A DNA stretch of 64,000 nt from Allolobophora icterica (taxonomy: Eukaryota > Annelida > Clitellata > Crassiclitellata > Lumbricidae), in the NCBI GenBank assembly GCA_963556255.1, contig OY744606.1:80441541-80505540 (forward strand). Reading direction: 5' to 3'. A model generated the notes under the pieces. It had not been told where the DNA came from. It did no database searches and saw only the letters and a program-made list of their open reading frames with translations. How positions within the stretch are numbered: the first letter of the stretch is position 1; each line of letters begins with the position of its first letter. Positions 42,101-53,714 of this stretch are shown here, one piece after another. The position numbers and the translations under genes were made by a program.

Positions 42101-43066
42101 CGGTTCGTTTTCGTGAGTAGTGTGATTGGTATCCTGGGTATCGTTTATCAGTGGAGTGTTTCGGAATTCCATGTTTGAGAGGTTGTTTCGTTGATGCTTT
42201 TGTGGAGAGCACTCCAGGGTTGATAGTGTTCCAATAATGTGCAGTGTTTTACCGCATGAGTTCAAAGCAGTCGTTGATCCTTGTGGTACCATTTAATTGC
42301 AGGAGTTTTGCTGACAGCTTCCGAGAGTGATGTTTAAGGTTCGATTTGGTGAACTGATTTCTCGTCGAATACCGAGAACATGTTGTGTAGAGTTACTGTG
42401 TTTGTTGGATAATGATAGTTAGAGATGACAATTGTGTAAATACGATAATTTGTTTTAAATGGAAATCAATAAAAAAAGACAAAAAAAGACAAAAACAAAA
42501 AAAAAATGTTTTCACAAGCGGCTGTCACTTCCCCTGCTCGATATGTTTGATTTCGGTTGTTTTATTTTGGAGGTGTGCGTGATGTGATGGAGTTAACGTT
42601 TATTTGCAAGATCGGGAGATAGTTGGTGACTTTTCTCTCCTAGGTCTCATGGCCATATGGGTTAGGTAGAGCTCAGGTTCATGACAGAGGGCCGGTTAAG
42701 GTTGGCGACTTGGTGGATTAGACAAGTTGCCAGTAGGGTGGTGGTTTGGATCTCTAGCACCATTAAACAGGCTGTCGTCAGTACGGTTCGCAGGAGATGG
42801 GCTTCTCTACGGTCGCAGAGTGGTTGCTCGCACCAAGGATTGTTGCTCAGGCTATCATCGTTGCTTGGCGTTCGTGCGGGGTGCGGAGATGGATGGGTCT
42901 GGATTGAGTACTTGACCGAGTAAGTCGTCCAGATGACCGAGGTATTCCGCCCTATAACCAGTGGTACAATGGTTCCTTGCTTTCTAAGTGGATCTGGGTT
43001 GGAGATGTTTCTGTGTCACGAGTGATTAAGGTCCCCGATTTTGTCAGAGATGCTCCGCATCTAAGT
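42101..43066 (+). other. Non-coding 3' region of the LTR element
   Basis: Includes an A-rich stretch at 42469-42508 (AAAAAAAGACAAAAAAAGAC) and several short frames with no family. No RT, RNase H or integrase motif in any frame. Confidence 0.7.
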
Positions 43067-43081
43067 AAGGTGGGGAGAGAG
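43067..43081 (+). promoter_or_regulatory. Polypurine tract of the LTR element
   Basis: AAGGTGGGGAGAGAG immediately precedes the 3' LTR. Confidence 0.8.
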
Positions 43082-45691
43082 TGGCGGATTGGCCACAGGG
43101 CCTGAATGTAGGTTTTATCAATAATAGCTGTGTTGTTGACGCGGTATCCGACGATATAATGCATCGGAGGGCATCAGCGGCCGATGCGTAGATGGTAGCG
43201 TTAACGCGATTTAATAGTTGACAATATTTAAGTTTTAGCTTATGTTTTCCATCTTAACGATTTAAATTATTAATTAGAATAATATTAGACGTATTTCGGT
43301 CCAATATTTAATGCCTAGAGCTAGGGCGGCCCTTATTATCATAGGTTGATTTCGATACCTTAGACACCTGTATTTGAAAAGGTATATATGGGCTAGTATA
43401 TAAGTATGGAGGCCCGAATATATTTTACGTGCGAGACCATAGTTTGCAGATGGATGCATAGAGCTTGCCTCACGGTGCATTGCCTATATTGTAGAGCGGC
43501 GTTACTGCGCTTTACATGTACAGCGACACGGTGCTTTAGTGTCGTTGGTTACCGGTTCGGTACAAGGCTAATCAGTGCGCTCCCGAGTGACAGCCGCTCC
43601 AAACGCGGTCTGACCAGTGCTGGCAAAACGCCGATCCAACGGAGTAAGGGCCCACTCTGTTGTTGATCGCGAGCAGTACCGAGTCTGATCATGGAAGGCT
43701 GATTCGGGGAAAGACCGATCGTGAGGAATAAAGGCTCACAGGTCTGTGTCGGTAAAGTCCGGGGAAGGCGACCTCGGCGGTTCCGTTCGATAGATAGACG
43801 GGAAAGGTCCCGTCGGTGTCTGGTTCGCTGGTGACTGTTCGATAGTCCGGGGAAAGACCCGGCGGTTCCGTTCGATAAAGACTGGAAAGCAGCCCCAGTC
43901 GGTGGCCGTTCAATAAAGACGGGAAAAGATCCCGTGAGGTGACATTTCGATACCTACGGGGCAAAGACCCGGTGTTGACCGTCAGAGATACACGGGCAAA
44001 GACCCGGTGGTGATAACTCAGTTAAAGTATCGTCCATAAAAGCTGAGCAGTGCGATCCCGAGTTACAGCAAAAACTAATCACTCTTGGGTATTGGATTGA
44101 CCGCGATTCGACAGGTTTGGGGCCCACCCTGCCGTTAGATCGCGAGCCGGTCTGAATCCCGATTGTGGAAGTTTAGCAGGCTGAGTAAACCTCGGGGAGA
44201 GACCGATTGTCAGAGATATAGAAAACACAGGTCTGTATCGGTAAAGTGCGGAGAAACATTACGCTGGTGACGTCCGGTGAAGTACCGGAACGATCTTGTT
44301 GAAACTGTTCGATAACATCGGGGAACAACCCGTGAATCTAAATACGCGGTATCCGGGTTTGGCTGTTTTAGCGTCATAGTTACTCCCGCGGTTTACCGGC
44401 AATTATCCGTCCGGGAGACCATCCGGACGATCCGACCGTTGTCTGTTCCAGTGTTCTGGAAAGTTCCCACGGTGGGAAGCTACACAGGTCTGTGTGCAAT
44501 AACGGGGTAAAGTAATTGATATTTACCCACAGATACCGTTAGCAGAATCGAGTGTGAGTACGAGAAACGAAGCCTACGAGTCTGTGCGCTCCCGGAAAAA
44601 GACACAACTGTTACGTTCTCTATTTTATTCAGAGAGTCATGTTCAAGAGATACGGCTAGTGGAGTAAGGGCCCACTCTGCTGCTCAGGTCTCGAGACAGA
44701 CTAATTCTGAATAGTGGGAGGATAAAAGGTTGTGTAAACCGGAAAGAGATCAGACCAAGATACTCGGGTCGGGTATTCGGGTACCCAGGTCCGAAAGAGA
44801 CACGTCCGCCTTACTAGCGAAACCCAGCTAGTCAGAGTCCCAGGGTGAAGTGTTCGAGAGTTCCCGGTTAAAGGAACATTAACGCAGACCAAGAGTAAAC
44901 GATACGAGAAAGTCCGGGTAGTCGGGTATCCAGATAGAACATATTTGCTTGTCGCAACACACAGCTCTGAGGACTGATTGAAGTGCGAGGTTGGGCACCC
45001 TCGTGCGTAGGTCAGAACAAAGGTCTGTGTGTGTAGATAGCGAAGGTTATAGAGAGAGGACCTTCACTATCTGAGTGCCATAGAGACCCGTTATCTTTCG
45101 AAGCAGAATTCATTATTGTGAGGCCGGTATGCCGCACACGGAAACACAGCTAGAGATACGTGACAGTAAGAAGACGCGTTGCCCGATGGATACGTGTCTT
45201 CTATTACATGACGCAGAGACTCGTCATAAGTACTCCTTGTTCCCTGAACTTAGAGAACGTTTGGTGTTCCATGATAACGGCGATAGTTCAAGAGTCACGA
45301 GGTGCAGAATGGTCCGTCAAAGTTCAGACCAGGTAGAGAGGAAGAGAAAGCCCGTAACTAGGAAGGTACACAGAAAGGCAAAGACTGCTGCAGGTAAAAG
45401 ATCGAACCCTGTTCTGAAGGACGGCCATCCTCAGGACGTTGCCCACCCGGTGACCGCGGAAGTGGCAGAGTCTGATGCCGAGACCGAGCTCTACAGTGTA
45501 GCCTCTCTTAGTAAAACGGTAAACCCTGAACCTCCTCTGACAGGAATGGTCACTATGGACAGAGATAAGCCATTTGACGGTGACAATAGGCAAGGCAGTG
45601 ACTCGGGTGGCTCCAGACGGGTAGTGGGCTGGAGTCACCACAGGAACCCGCCCGGCGCGGCAGGGCAGGCGTCCGGGCGGCGAACGCCACA
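43082..45691 (+). repeat. 3' LTR (2,610 bp) with duplicated gag start
   Basis: Matches 35116-37725 at a constant offset of 7,966. The gag start recurs at 45129 and here reads ~187 native codons, then 21 codons of flanking DNA to a stop at 45753-45755. A transcript running into it could yield a truncated Gag with a host-derived tail. Confidence 0.92.
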
Positions 45692-46040
45692 GTGTGTCCT
45701 CCCCACTGTTAAAAGGGGTCTTGTCCCCCTCGACCCCGGGATCGCCGCCCATTAACTGTGCTAAACTGGGTATCACTTTTTAGTCATCTGGGAATGAACT
45801 GGGATGCCCGGCGGGATATCCCGTATGGGTCCCGTACGGAAACCGCGGACAAAAACCGGCGGGATCCCGCCGGGTATCCCGTACGGGTCCCGTATGGCAA
45901 CCCGTATGGGACCCGTCTGGGTCCCGTGTGGGTGTGTTAGCTGGGCAATGCCCATGGTGATAGGCATTCATAGGGAAATACCCATGGTGATGCGCATGCG
46001 TAGGGCGATGTAACGAAAATCGGAGTTCTTTATCCGTTCG
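45692..46040. repeat. Flank of LTR element, then GGGTCCC/CCCGTA repeat array
   Basis: 45692-45730 completes the interrupted tandem repeat. 45795-45945 is a cluster of GGGATATCCCGTATGGGTCC-like words in both orientations, giving collagen-like Gly-Pro frames. 45946-46010 is CCCATGGTGATAGGCATTCATAGGG tandem. A relative of the cluster is at 32780-33000. Confidence 0.65.
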
Positions 46041-47730
46041 ACAGTACATTCCAGTGTTTAACGACATCTTATGGCTCCCGGGGCCGTCGACGTCGCCCCC
46101 TCCTCTACCCACGATTGGGACTATCACTGTCTGGCATCTATGATACGATATCCCATATCTATATAGCGTTGGCTGACTCCGAGTTAAAGGTGTCGAAGAA
46201 AATGCATCATGGAAAAATCCAATCCGTTAGGCTGGATTGGAACCCTGATTGAACGACATCTTATGGCAACAAAGGCCATTGACGCGACAGAACTTATTTT
46301 GGCTTAACACAGCTTATTATTTTACAGCCATGATTCCAAATTTTAACGCTGTCTCACGACATCGAAGGCTGTCGACGACAATTGAAGCAGGCAAAAATTA
46401 ACATAACGTAATGAAAACGAGAAACTTACAGCCATTATTAGTATTAGTTTGAGTTTAACGACACTCTGTGATAACAACTATCATTAGCGTGGCCCTCCTT
46501 CTTTATCCAGACTTGGGACTGGCACTGCCACAGTACGAACAGTGGCGGAGTTAAGAGCTATTATTGGATCCAGAATTTAACGACATCTCATAGCAACAGA
46601 GGCTGCTGACGTCGACAGAAACTATTTTGGTATATTACAGCTCCATTACAGCTATTATTAATCTTTTGCAATGCTTATAATAGCATCGGTCAACTGCGTG
46701 TTAATCTGAAGGGTACGTCTAGTATCAAGCAATCAATTAGGATAGTTGACCCAAACATTATATAGCATCACTTGAGAACGCTTTAGAGGTGTCCAAGGAG
46801 ATCGCTCTCTCCCAGGCTACCTTACCCCACACTAGTCCCTAAACAATTTAGTTGTCCTTTAGAACCGCGGTCTCTTATATTTTGCAGTCTATTCTATCGC
46901 ATTAATCCAGATAGATTACGCTTGGTTTTGGCGCGCCATCGGTTGATGCCTTGTGTATCAGACACTGGCTCTACAGCAGTTACTAATTACAATCAATCAT
47001 GAGTTCATGACCTGCTGCCAGACAATCAGTTTTACTTGGGCGTTTAGAGGGGACTAATGGGCATCCATCCCATTAATGCTACATCAGTTAGTTGCTAATT
47101 AAACACTTAATTAATTAATTAATTAATGTAGAAATAACAGCTAAACTCTCTTGCAAAGATCATTGGCAAAGATCTCAGCGCTCTAGCCCAGTGCAACGCC
47201 TTTTCAAAACTCTTTTGCTTTCATCTTATTCTCCATATAGCGTCAACTTTAAAAATTCCTCCATTGCTCCTTCCTACCACAGTACCAGTCCCCAGCCTGG
47301 ATAAATGACACAGTGTCGTTAAACAGTAATTAACCAACCACTAAACGTCAGCGTATTGAAAATTTATACTGTATACTAAAGTGGACGTGAAAGTCCCTGA
47401 CAGCCACAAGATGTCGCTAAACACCTTAGTATTGACGTTTTTCTTTAGACACCTTGGAATTGCTGTCTATCCACACCATATAATTATACATCTGAACCGC
47501 GTTAACAGCAGTAGACTCCATATCAACATGTTGCTATAACACTGACGTTAAACAGGATGTAACCACTATCATCCCATAACATGAATCAAACGAAATGAAA
47601 ACTGATTCTGCGCCAAAGCAGAGACAGAAAGAGAGAGAGTCAGAGATGTAGTAGAGCCAATCCCAAGCATCGATAAAGGAGGAAGGCGACGCTAATCATT
47701 TTGGTTATGACACTGTGTCGTTAAACAGTA
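46041..47730. repeat. Cluster of type A, B, C and F repeat units
   Basis: Type B lies at about 46056, 46252, 46343 and 46575. Inverted type A spans 46450-46555. Inverted type C lies at about 46783 (AGAGGTGTCCAAGGAGATCGCTC). Type F spans 46930-46995. A type A fragment is at 47284-47338 and another at 47657-47730, the latter being the target of the pogo-like element. (TTAA)n is at 47108-47128. No gene seen. Confidence 0.65.
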
Positions 47731-47910
47731 GGGTAAGGTGGGGCAAGAAGCCCCCTTTAAGCCCAAAAACGACTTTTTAGCAAATTGTTTAGCATTGAAC
47801 AAAATTTTTCCACTGGTAAACATGCTTCATTAATAGTACTAAAAGCTGTATTTGTTTGGTGGCATAAAAGTTCATAGTTTAGGAAATATTTAACATTTTA
47901 ATAAGTTCAC

Positions 47911-47980
47911 CCAGGGAGGCCTTTTGCCCCTTGTCTGGGGCAAAAGGCCTCCAAGTTCACCCAGGGAGGCCTTTTGCCCC
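47911..47980. promoter_or_regulatory. Left subterminal GGCCTTTTGCCCC iterons
   Basis: Direct copies at 47918-47930 and 47968-47980, and an inverted copy at 47937-47949, embedded in a duplicated GTTCACCCAGGGA phrase. Presumed transposase-binding sites because the same word is in both terminal repeats. Confidence 0.65.
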
Positions 47981-48347
47981 ATTTGCATTATAAGTATTAA
48001 AACCAGTATAATATCAAATGCATAACAACACACTAGCATTTCAGACACTTTTTTGTTACACCTAACTCAATCCCACATAGGTCTACCTGGTCCTGGGTAG
48101 ACCAACACAGTTAGATAAGCTATTATATTATGCGGTCAGAATTACACGATAGTGGTAGCCTACAAATTGTGTTAAAGTTCAAGAATGTCAAATCCTACAA
48201 GAAATTAGACCTATTATAAGGCCTGTGTAATATAATTAATAAAAATTAGCTAATGCATACAATAAAAAATGCACAAAATGAAATGTCTTACATGGTACTA
48301 CATAAAGATGACTGACTAATCTAAAACTTTGTGTCACAGTAGACCCA

Positions 48348-50584
48348 TTATTCTGACTCTGACATGCAATTATGGCACACATAATATTGGTTGTCGTCAG
48401 TGCACTCCTTATGAGACCATCCATGACAAGATGTGCACTCAACCCATTCTTCCCCACTGAGACTGTTGCTGAATGGTTCAACACACACCAAGCAGTAACA
48501 TTCTTCATCACTATCAGATTCTTCATAATCTCTTATGGTTTTCCTTGCCTTCTTTGTGCTTTTTTTCTTTCCGTTGTTTTCTGCCTTTCTCGTAACACGT
48601 TTCTTCATTGTAGGTCTTCCACTGCAGGTAGGTTTATCAGAATGCGAGTCCATACCTTTCTTTGTACACTTTTCCTTACGCTTTTCTTCTTTCGACTGGT
48701 TTTCTGCATCTCGTCTGAAAGCAATAGTGCGCTTGACAGCAGTATTCTTTATCAAAGTGACATCTCTCTTAGCCTCCAGTACTTCTTTGTTTGGTGTTCC
48801 TGTAAGGTGTGTTGCTGATTGAGCTTTCCTTTTCCTTGTTCTTGCTTGTTTAATTTTTGGTTGCGGTGAAATTTCTTTCAAAATAGAAGCTGTCGCAACA
48901 GGTTTCAAAGTTGAAGCTTGAACATGATGAACCTCTACTGAATTTGACTGATCATTTTGACTGGTCGATGGTGATGATTCAGGGATGATGTGGACAATAT
49001 CCTGGTTAGATGATGATGCACATGGCAAAGGGGAGGAAATTAATCCAGGCACTGCAGTGACAACTTCCTGGTCCAACGACGATGTGCTTGGAAGAGATGA
49101 TGGTACTAACTGAGGTGAAACTGAAGTGATAGTTTCCAGAGCAATGGAGGATGGAACATTTGATGGTGTAGTGCTTGGTTGTGGCTCATCAGTAAGCTGT
49201 GAAAAACAAAGTCTAAATGTTAATTTCAGATGCAAGAAATTACACACACACAAAATTTTTAATAAGTATAACAACTTTAAATAAAGTACAAGACAGCAAA
49301 TGCAACATTCATAAAGAATCGGAGGTAGCCTCAATTTAACTAAATGCAAATGTTTAAATAGATCAAAATGTTTAAACTGACCTCTGATGGTGCAAATTCT
49401 TCATCACAGAAAATGTTTTCATTGACTGGCCACAAGCCACATGTACTGAATCCGTTAACAGCTTTATCAATTGAAGCAGAACGGTTGTAGGCAGTTGAGA
49501 AAATTTCTGCAATATCAAAAAATGATATGCGTTTCCCAGGATTGGAAGCCATCCAGTTGTCAGCAGCAGTGTTGTAGCCACTTTTCAGAGACTTGAAAAA
49601 AGTTCTGTCAAGCAGTTGTAGCTTATGTGTGCAGTGTGGAGGGAAGGTCAACATTTTTATTCCATTTTCACGGGCAAAAGTGACAGCCTCCAAAGTCGTG
49701 TGGCTCAAGTGTCCATCTAGAAGAAGAATATGGGGCTTTTCCTTGCTGGGTTTAACCACATCCACAAAGTGTTGCAGCCAGTCAACAAACAGTGCTCCAT
49801 CTGTCCAACCACTTTTTGATGCTCTTCCAATAGCACCTGGTGGAGCATTTCGCATCAACGCATCTACCATTCTCATGAGAGGAAATATAAACATTGGTGG
49901 GATGTATATCCCTGCAGCGTTCATTGCGCAAATGACTGTCACTGTTTGTCCTCTCTCGCCACTTGTAATTTTGCCAACAGTCCTTGCACCTCTGGTTGCT
50001 AGAATTTTTCCAGGCTTCTGAACGTTGGTAATGCCGGTTTCATCCATGTTCCAAATGTGCAACGCACTTGGAGAACTGTTGGCCAAAAGTTCTTTGTATA
50101 TGTCAAAGAATTTGTTGACTTGTGGTCGGTTGAAGCCAACCGCTCGGCTCAAGCTTGTTGCCTGAGGACATCTCAAGCTTAGTTCTGTATGTCTCTCCAT
50201 AAAGCCATTCAACCAATCAAGTCCAGCAAGTTTGGTGTCATGTGGAAATGGATGGTCGATTTTTAGTTAAACAGCTAACTTATAGGCTAAACTCCTCACG
50301 TTTTGCCTCGTCAATCCAAAGAGAACTCTTTCCATCATCTTGATATGCTGCACCAGCTCGCTTTCCTGTTCAACTGTGAAAACAGTTGATAAACGGCCTA
50401 ACCTAACTCTACCTGGAACTGACACTTTTCCATCACGATGTCGACGCAAAGTTTTTGCTGACATTCCAAAACGACGTGCTGCCTCCTTAACCGGCATGCC
50501 ATTTCTCAAAGCCTCTAAAGCTTCGCTCATTGACATGCTTCCATACTCCCCTCTTGCTGTTTTGCGATTATAATGACGAACCAT
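48348..50584 (-). CDS. Pogo/Tigger-like transposase with C-terminal PHD finger (one in-frame stop, one intron)
   Basis: Minus strand. 50584-50270: psq/CENP-B-type HTH (SMSEALEALRNGMPVKEAAR, FGMSAKTLRRH). An in-frame TAA at 50267-50269 interrupts, after which the same frame continues at once (KIDHPF, ..LAGLDWLNGFMERH) into the DDE_1 catalytic domain: NMDETG, LLLDGHLSH, PPHCTHKLQLLD. The first exon ends at 49382 (GAG|GTCAGT) and the second starts at 49196 after CACAG, a 185 bp intron in phase 0. Exon 2 has a Ser/Pro-rich then Lys-rich linker and a PHD-type zinc finger: CYCLVCVEPF, WVECTSCHGWSHKEC, YVCHNC. The transposase would bind the terminal repeats and cut and paste at TA. The internal TAA makes this copy probably inactive unless read through; everything else is intact. 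Confidence 0.88.
49197..49381 (-). other. Intron of the transposase gene
   Basis: GTCAGT donor and TTTGTTTTTCACAG acceptor on the minus strand. Removing it joins ...FAPSE to LTDEPQPS in frame; unspliced, the first exon reads only 13 more codons. Confidence 0.75.
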
Positions 50585-50651
50585 TCCTACAACACAAGCA
50601 TAAAAATGCTACTAGACAAGTTGGTTTTCGTAGTTAGTTGCGGCAAGATTC

Positions 50652-51066
50652 GGGACAAAAGGCCCCCGAGGGGCTTTTTGCCCCGTCACAAAGGAGGCCT
50701 TTTGCCCCGAGTCACCATAGACATGATAGGACACGGATATTCATAAAACACCGTAATATCGCTCAGTTACCTTATTTCAGATCGAAAGCAGAGTATTTTT
50801 TACTATTAATGAGCAATTAGTATAACATATTATAAACAATCTCATCGCCTCAAAATATGGAAGTATACACAGCGATTTTTATAACGAAACGACCAAAAAC
50901 TTACTTTTGTTTGTAAAACTGTCAAACCGATGACTTTTGCGACGATTTCACACCAAATCATTCGCTAGATGATACTCTTCACGATTCCACCAGGGCTGGT
51001 CCAAAAATCACCACAGATTACAAATAATCGCTAGGGGCCTTTTACCTCGAGGGGGCCTTTTGCCCC
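50652..51066. promoter_or_regulatory. Right subterminal GGCCTTTTGCCCC iterons
   Basis: Copies near 50652 (inverted), 50671, 50696, 51034 (TTTTACCTC variant) and 51053 in the terminal repeat. Mirrors the left-end cluster. Confidence 0.6.
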
Positions 51067-51159
51067 ACTTCACCCTAAATAACCAACCACATAGGCCTAC
51101 TATACATACAGCCGAACCAGATATTATCAAATTTACAGGTTTTATAATGTCAACGTCAT

Positions 51160-51209
51160 GTACTGACATCCTCTGTCTCTGTCTGTCTCTGTCTGTCTCT
51201 GTCTCTGTC

Positions 51210-51274
<65 letters not shown>

Positions 51275-51300
51275 ATCTCTCTCTCTCTCTCTCTCTCTCT
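51160..51300. repeat. (GTCT)n/(CT)n microsatellite ending at gap
   Basis: Runs directly into the run of Ns. Confidence 0.95.
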
Positions 51301-51500
51301 NNNNNNNNNNNNNNNNNNNNNNNNNNNNNNNNNNNNNNNNNNNNNNNNNNNNNNNNNNNNNNNNNNNNNNNNNNNNNNNNNNNNNNNNNNNNNNNNNNNN
51401 NNNNNNNNNNNNNNNNNNNNNNNNNNNNNNNNNNNNNNNNNNNNNNNNNNNNNNNNNNNNNNNNNNNNNNNNNNNNNNNNNNNNNNNNNNNNNNNNNNNN
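51301..51500. other. Assembly gap, 200 Ns
   Basis: Exactly 200 unknown bases, probably a placeholder length, at a microsatellite. Continuity across it is not shown by the sequence. Confidence 0.98.
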
Positions 51501-51900
51501 CCTCATCAACTAACTAAGTAACTACCCAACTCAAGACTCAATAACTCATTCCCTCATCAAATAACTAAATAACTAACCAACTCATTAACTCGATCGCTCA
51601 TTCCCTCATCAAATAACTAAATCACTCTGTTAATCATTCCTTCATCAACTAACTAAGTAACTACCCAACTCAGCACTCAATAACTCATTCCCTCATCAAG
51701 TAACTAAATAACTAACCAACTCTTTCACTCAATCATTTATACTCTCATCAACTAATTAAATAACTAACCAGCTCAGTCACGCAATCACGCATGCCCTCAT
51801 GCAATAGCTACATAACTCACTAGCTCATGCAATCACTCGCTGGCTCGTCAACTGACTCACTCATTCGCCTACCGTCTTATTCGCTCGCTCGCTCGCTCGC
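51501..51900. repeat. Degenerate AACTAACT/ACTCATTCC minisatellite
   Basis: About 70-75 bp higher-order unit (TCATCAACTAACTAAGTAAC ... AACTCATTCC) repeated about four times with decay, ending in (GCTC)n near 51885. Confidence 0.85.
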
Positions 51901-52370
51901 TTACTCGAATCTTCGTGATCGTACATCTGACATTAGCCATTAATTCTGGCGGAAAAAATTGCCGCTGCTCTTATTGAAGGGAACAGCCGGAAACAAGAAT
52001 CGATGCGACGTCACTTCCGATTTGCCTTTTATGTAGCGCATATCGCCCGACTATTATTGACGTCGAAGTCAGAGGTGTTCTTGTTAAAAGACTCTGTGCC
52101 TCGAGTACGGAAATAGTCGTTGGTTTTACAGAAGATCATCCAGGGTACTGTGTTCAATGTAGGGGTATTTTTACCATCCACAGTAGATCAGAAACTACAA
52201 GTGATAAACCCTGGAGAAGTGATTTTTGTGTCTATAATAGGGACTAGCCTCCTAGGGTTTCCGGGGTCACGAAAAGTCAAAGAAGCTATTTCTAACATTG
52301 TACGACAAACTGATGACCTTCATTTTCAAGGTCGTTTGACCTGTATTGTCAAATATTAATATCTCAGTGT
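51901..52370. other. Unassigned
   Basis: A 79-codon frame at 52120-52359 has no recognisable features. I do not call a gene. Confidence 0.35.
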
Positions 52371-52810
52371 ATGTAAGCCTAAGGCATGATATTTCATGCT
52401 ATTATGTTATGTTATGTCATTTCATGCTGTCTTATTTTGCTATGTTCTGTTACGCTGTATTATATCATGTTGCTTTATAATGTTAATTCATTTTAGTCAT
52501 ATGTTGTTGCGTTATTATGTTAAATCGTGTTATTTACATCATTTTGCATTATGTTAAATCATATTGTTTAATCATGTTTTATTATGTTAAATCATGTTAT
52601 TTATACCACGTTGCTCTATTATGTTCAAAAACATGGTATTCATATCATGTTGCGTTATTATGTTAAATCATCTTATTTATATCATGTTGCGCTTTTATGT
52701 TAAATCATGTTATTCATACCATGTTGCGTTATTATGTTAAATCATCTTCATGTTGCATTATTATGTTATGCTATCCTATGTTATAATGCTATATTGTTGT
52801 TTGTTTTGCT
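52371..52810. repeat. ~35-40 bp AT-rich minisatellite
   Basis: Repeated ATGTTAAATCATGTTATTTA with TATCATGTTGCGTTATT, about ten diverged copies. Confidence 0.85.
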
Positions 52811-53149
52811 ATTCTATGCCATGGACTGATATGACGAATTTTGCACACAGATATAACTTTACCAATTAGAATTTAATATCAACGACTTTCATAACGACAA
52901 TTAAACATCATCATCATCATCACCATCATCGTTGTTGTCGTCATCATCATCGCCCTTATTTCATGAAACGACAGCTTAATTGCTCTGCATCTCACGAACT
53001 CCCATGACTCTCTCTGTTCCCTTTACATGGCGCCAGTTTTACAACTATGAGATGAGCTTTATCTCCACAACAAACAGCATCGTCTCTTGACTTTATCTCT
53101 CATAATGATCTATGGCTTTCCATAGGACGCTTTCAGACAACATCCGAAT
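52811..53149. other. Unassigned, with (CAT)n patch
   Basis: (CATCAT)n and (GTTGTC) words at 52908-52955. Nothing else identified. Confidence 0.4.
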
Positions 53150-53714
53150 TGGGATTCGGTAAGTGAAGGATTCGGGGGCCGAAGAGCGACCGAATCAGGA
53201 CCTAAGAACGACCGAATCGGGGCCGAAGAACAATCAACAGAGCGACCCAATTGTGTCTACAGAATGACGGGTTAAAGTACGATCGATTCGGGGGCCGAAG
53301 ATTCAGCATTTGGGGGCCAAATGTAATATAATAAAATGTAATGTAATAAAACATTTATACAGCGCCCATTCAGAACCACTCAGAGGCACTAGACACATGC
53401 CATCAGCCTGTTAATAAATGTGTTTTAGCAACCCACTGGACCCAGTAAATGTGAGAAACAGCGATCGATTGGAGGCACGTAAATTGTCGTAATGACTGAA
53501 TTATGAATAAGCGTGCAACCAAATTGGGGCCAAAGAATAAGTCATATGGAGGCCAAAGAGCGACCAATTTGGGGCCACAGAATGAACAAATCTTGTGTAA
53601 AATTAGAATTCAGAGCCAAAGAGTGGCCGAATCTGAGGTAAAGAGCAACTAGGAATTATAGGACAAAAGCACCGAATTTGAGGGTCAAAGAATGATCGAA
53701 GAGGGGGCCGAGAA
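53150..53714. repeat. ~25 bp GGGGCCGAAGAACGACCGAA minisatellite
   Basis: Diverged tandem words such as GAGCGACCGAATC and GGGGGCCGAAGA at 53160-53310 and 53515-53715. Interrupted at about 53333-53460 by a different element whose inverse ends in the GCGCTGTATAAATG tail typical of LINE/SINE 3' ends. Confidence 0.75.

Larger units (their letters stand above)
35116..45691 (+). mobile_element. Non-autonomous Gag-PR LTR retrotransposon with 2.6 kb LTRs
   Basis: Direct terminal repeats of 2,610 bp (35116-37725 and 43082-45691) begin TGGCGGATTGG and end GAACGCCACA. A 5 bp target duplication GTGTG flanks the element. The LTRs differ at only two positions I can find (37005 A / 44971 G; 37106 A / 45072 T), so insertion is very recent. 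A tRNA-Leu-like primer-binding site and a polypurine tract are both in place. The internal region encodes gag (two overlapping frames) and protease but no RT, RNase H or integrase; 41530-43081 is non-coding. It must be mobilised in trans, like plant TR-GAG elements, though retaining protease. Confidence 0.92.
47731..51075 (-). mobile_element. Complete pogo/Tigger-like DNA transposon
   Basis: Terminal inverted repeats of ~25 bp: GGGTAAGGTGGGGCAAGAAG at the left and the inverse of GGGTGAAGTGGGGCAAAAGG at the right, four mismatches. TA flanks both ends (47729-47730, 51076-51077), the target duplication of this group. Subterminal GGGGCAAAAGGCC boxes occur near both ends. It encodes a CENP-B/psq-type plus DDE transposase on the minus strand with one intron. 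It is inserted in a type A repeat: the joined flanks read GTTAAACAG-TA-AATAACCAACC, matching GTTAAACAGTAATTAACCAACC at 47317. Confidence 0.92.

Noticed and set aside
35116..45691. Segmental duplication instead of LTRs
   Set aside because: TG...CA ends, 5 bp target duplication, primer-binding site and polypurine tract at the exact expected positions fit LTRs.
35116..45691. Endogenous retrovirus with env
   Set aside because: No envelope-like signal peptide, fusion peptide or transmembrane segment, and no polymerase; a Gag-protease retrotransposon only.
52120..52359. 79-codon plus-strand frame
   Set aside because: Length expected by chance, no domain or splice support.
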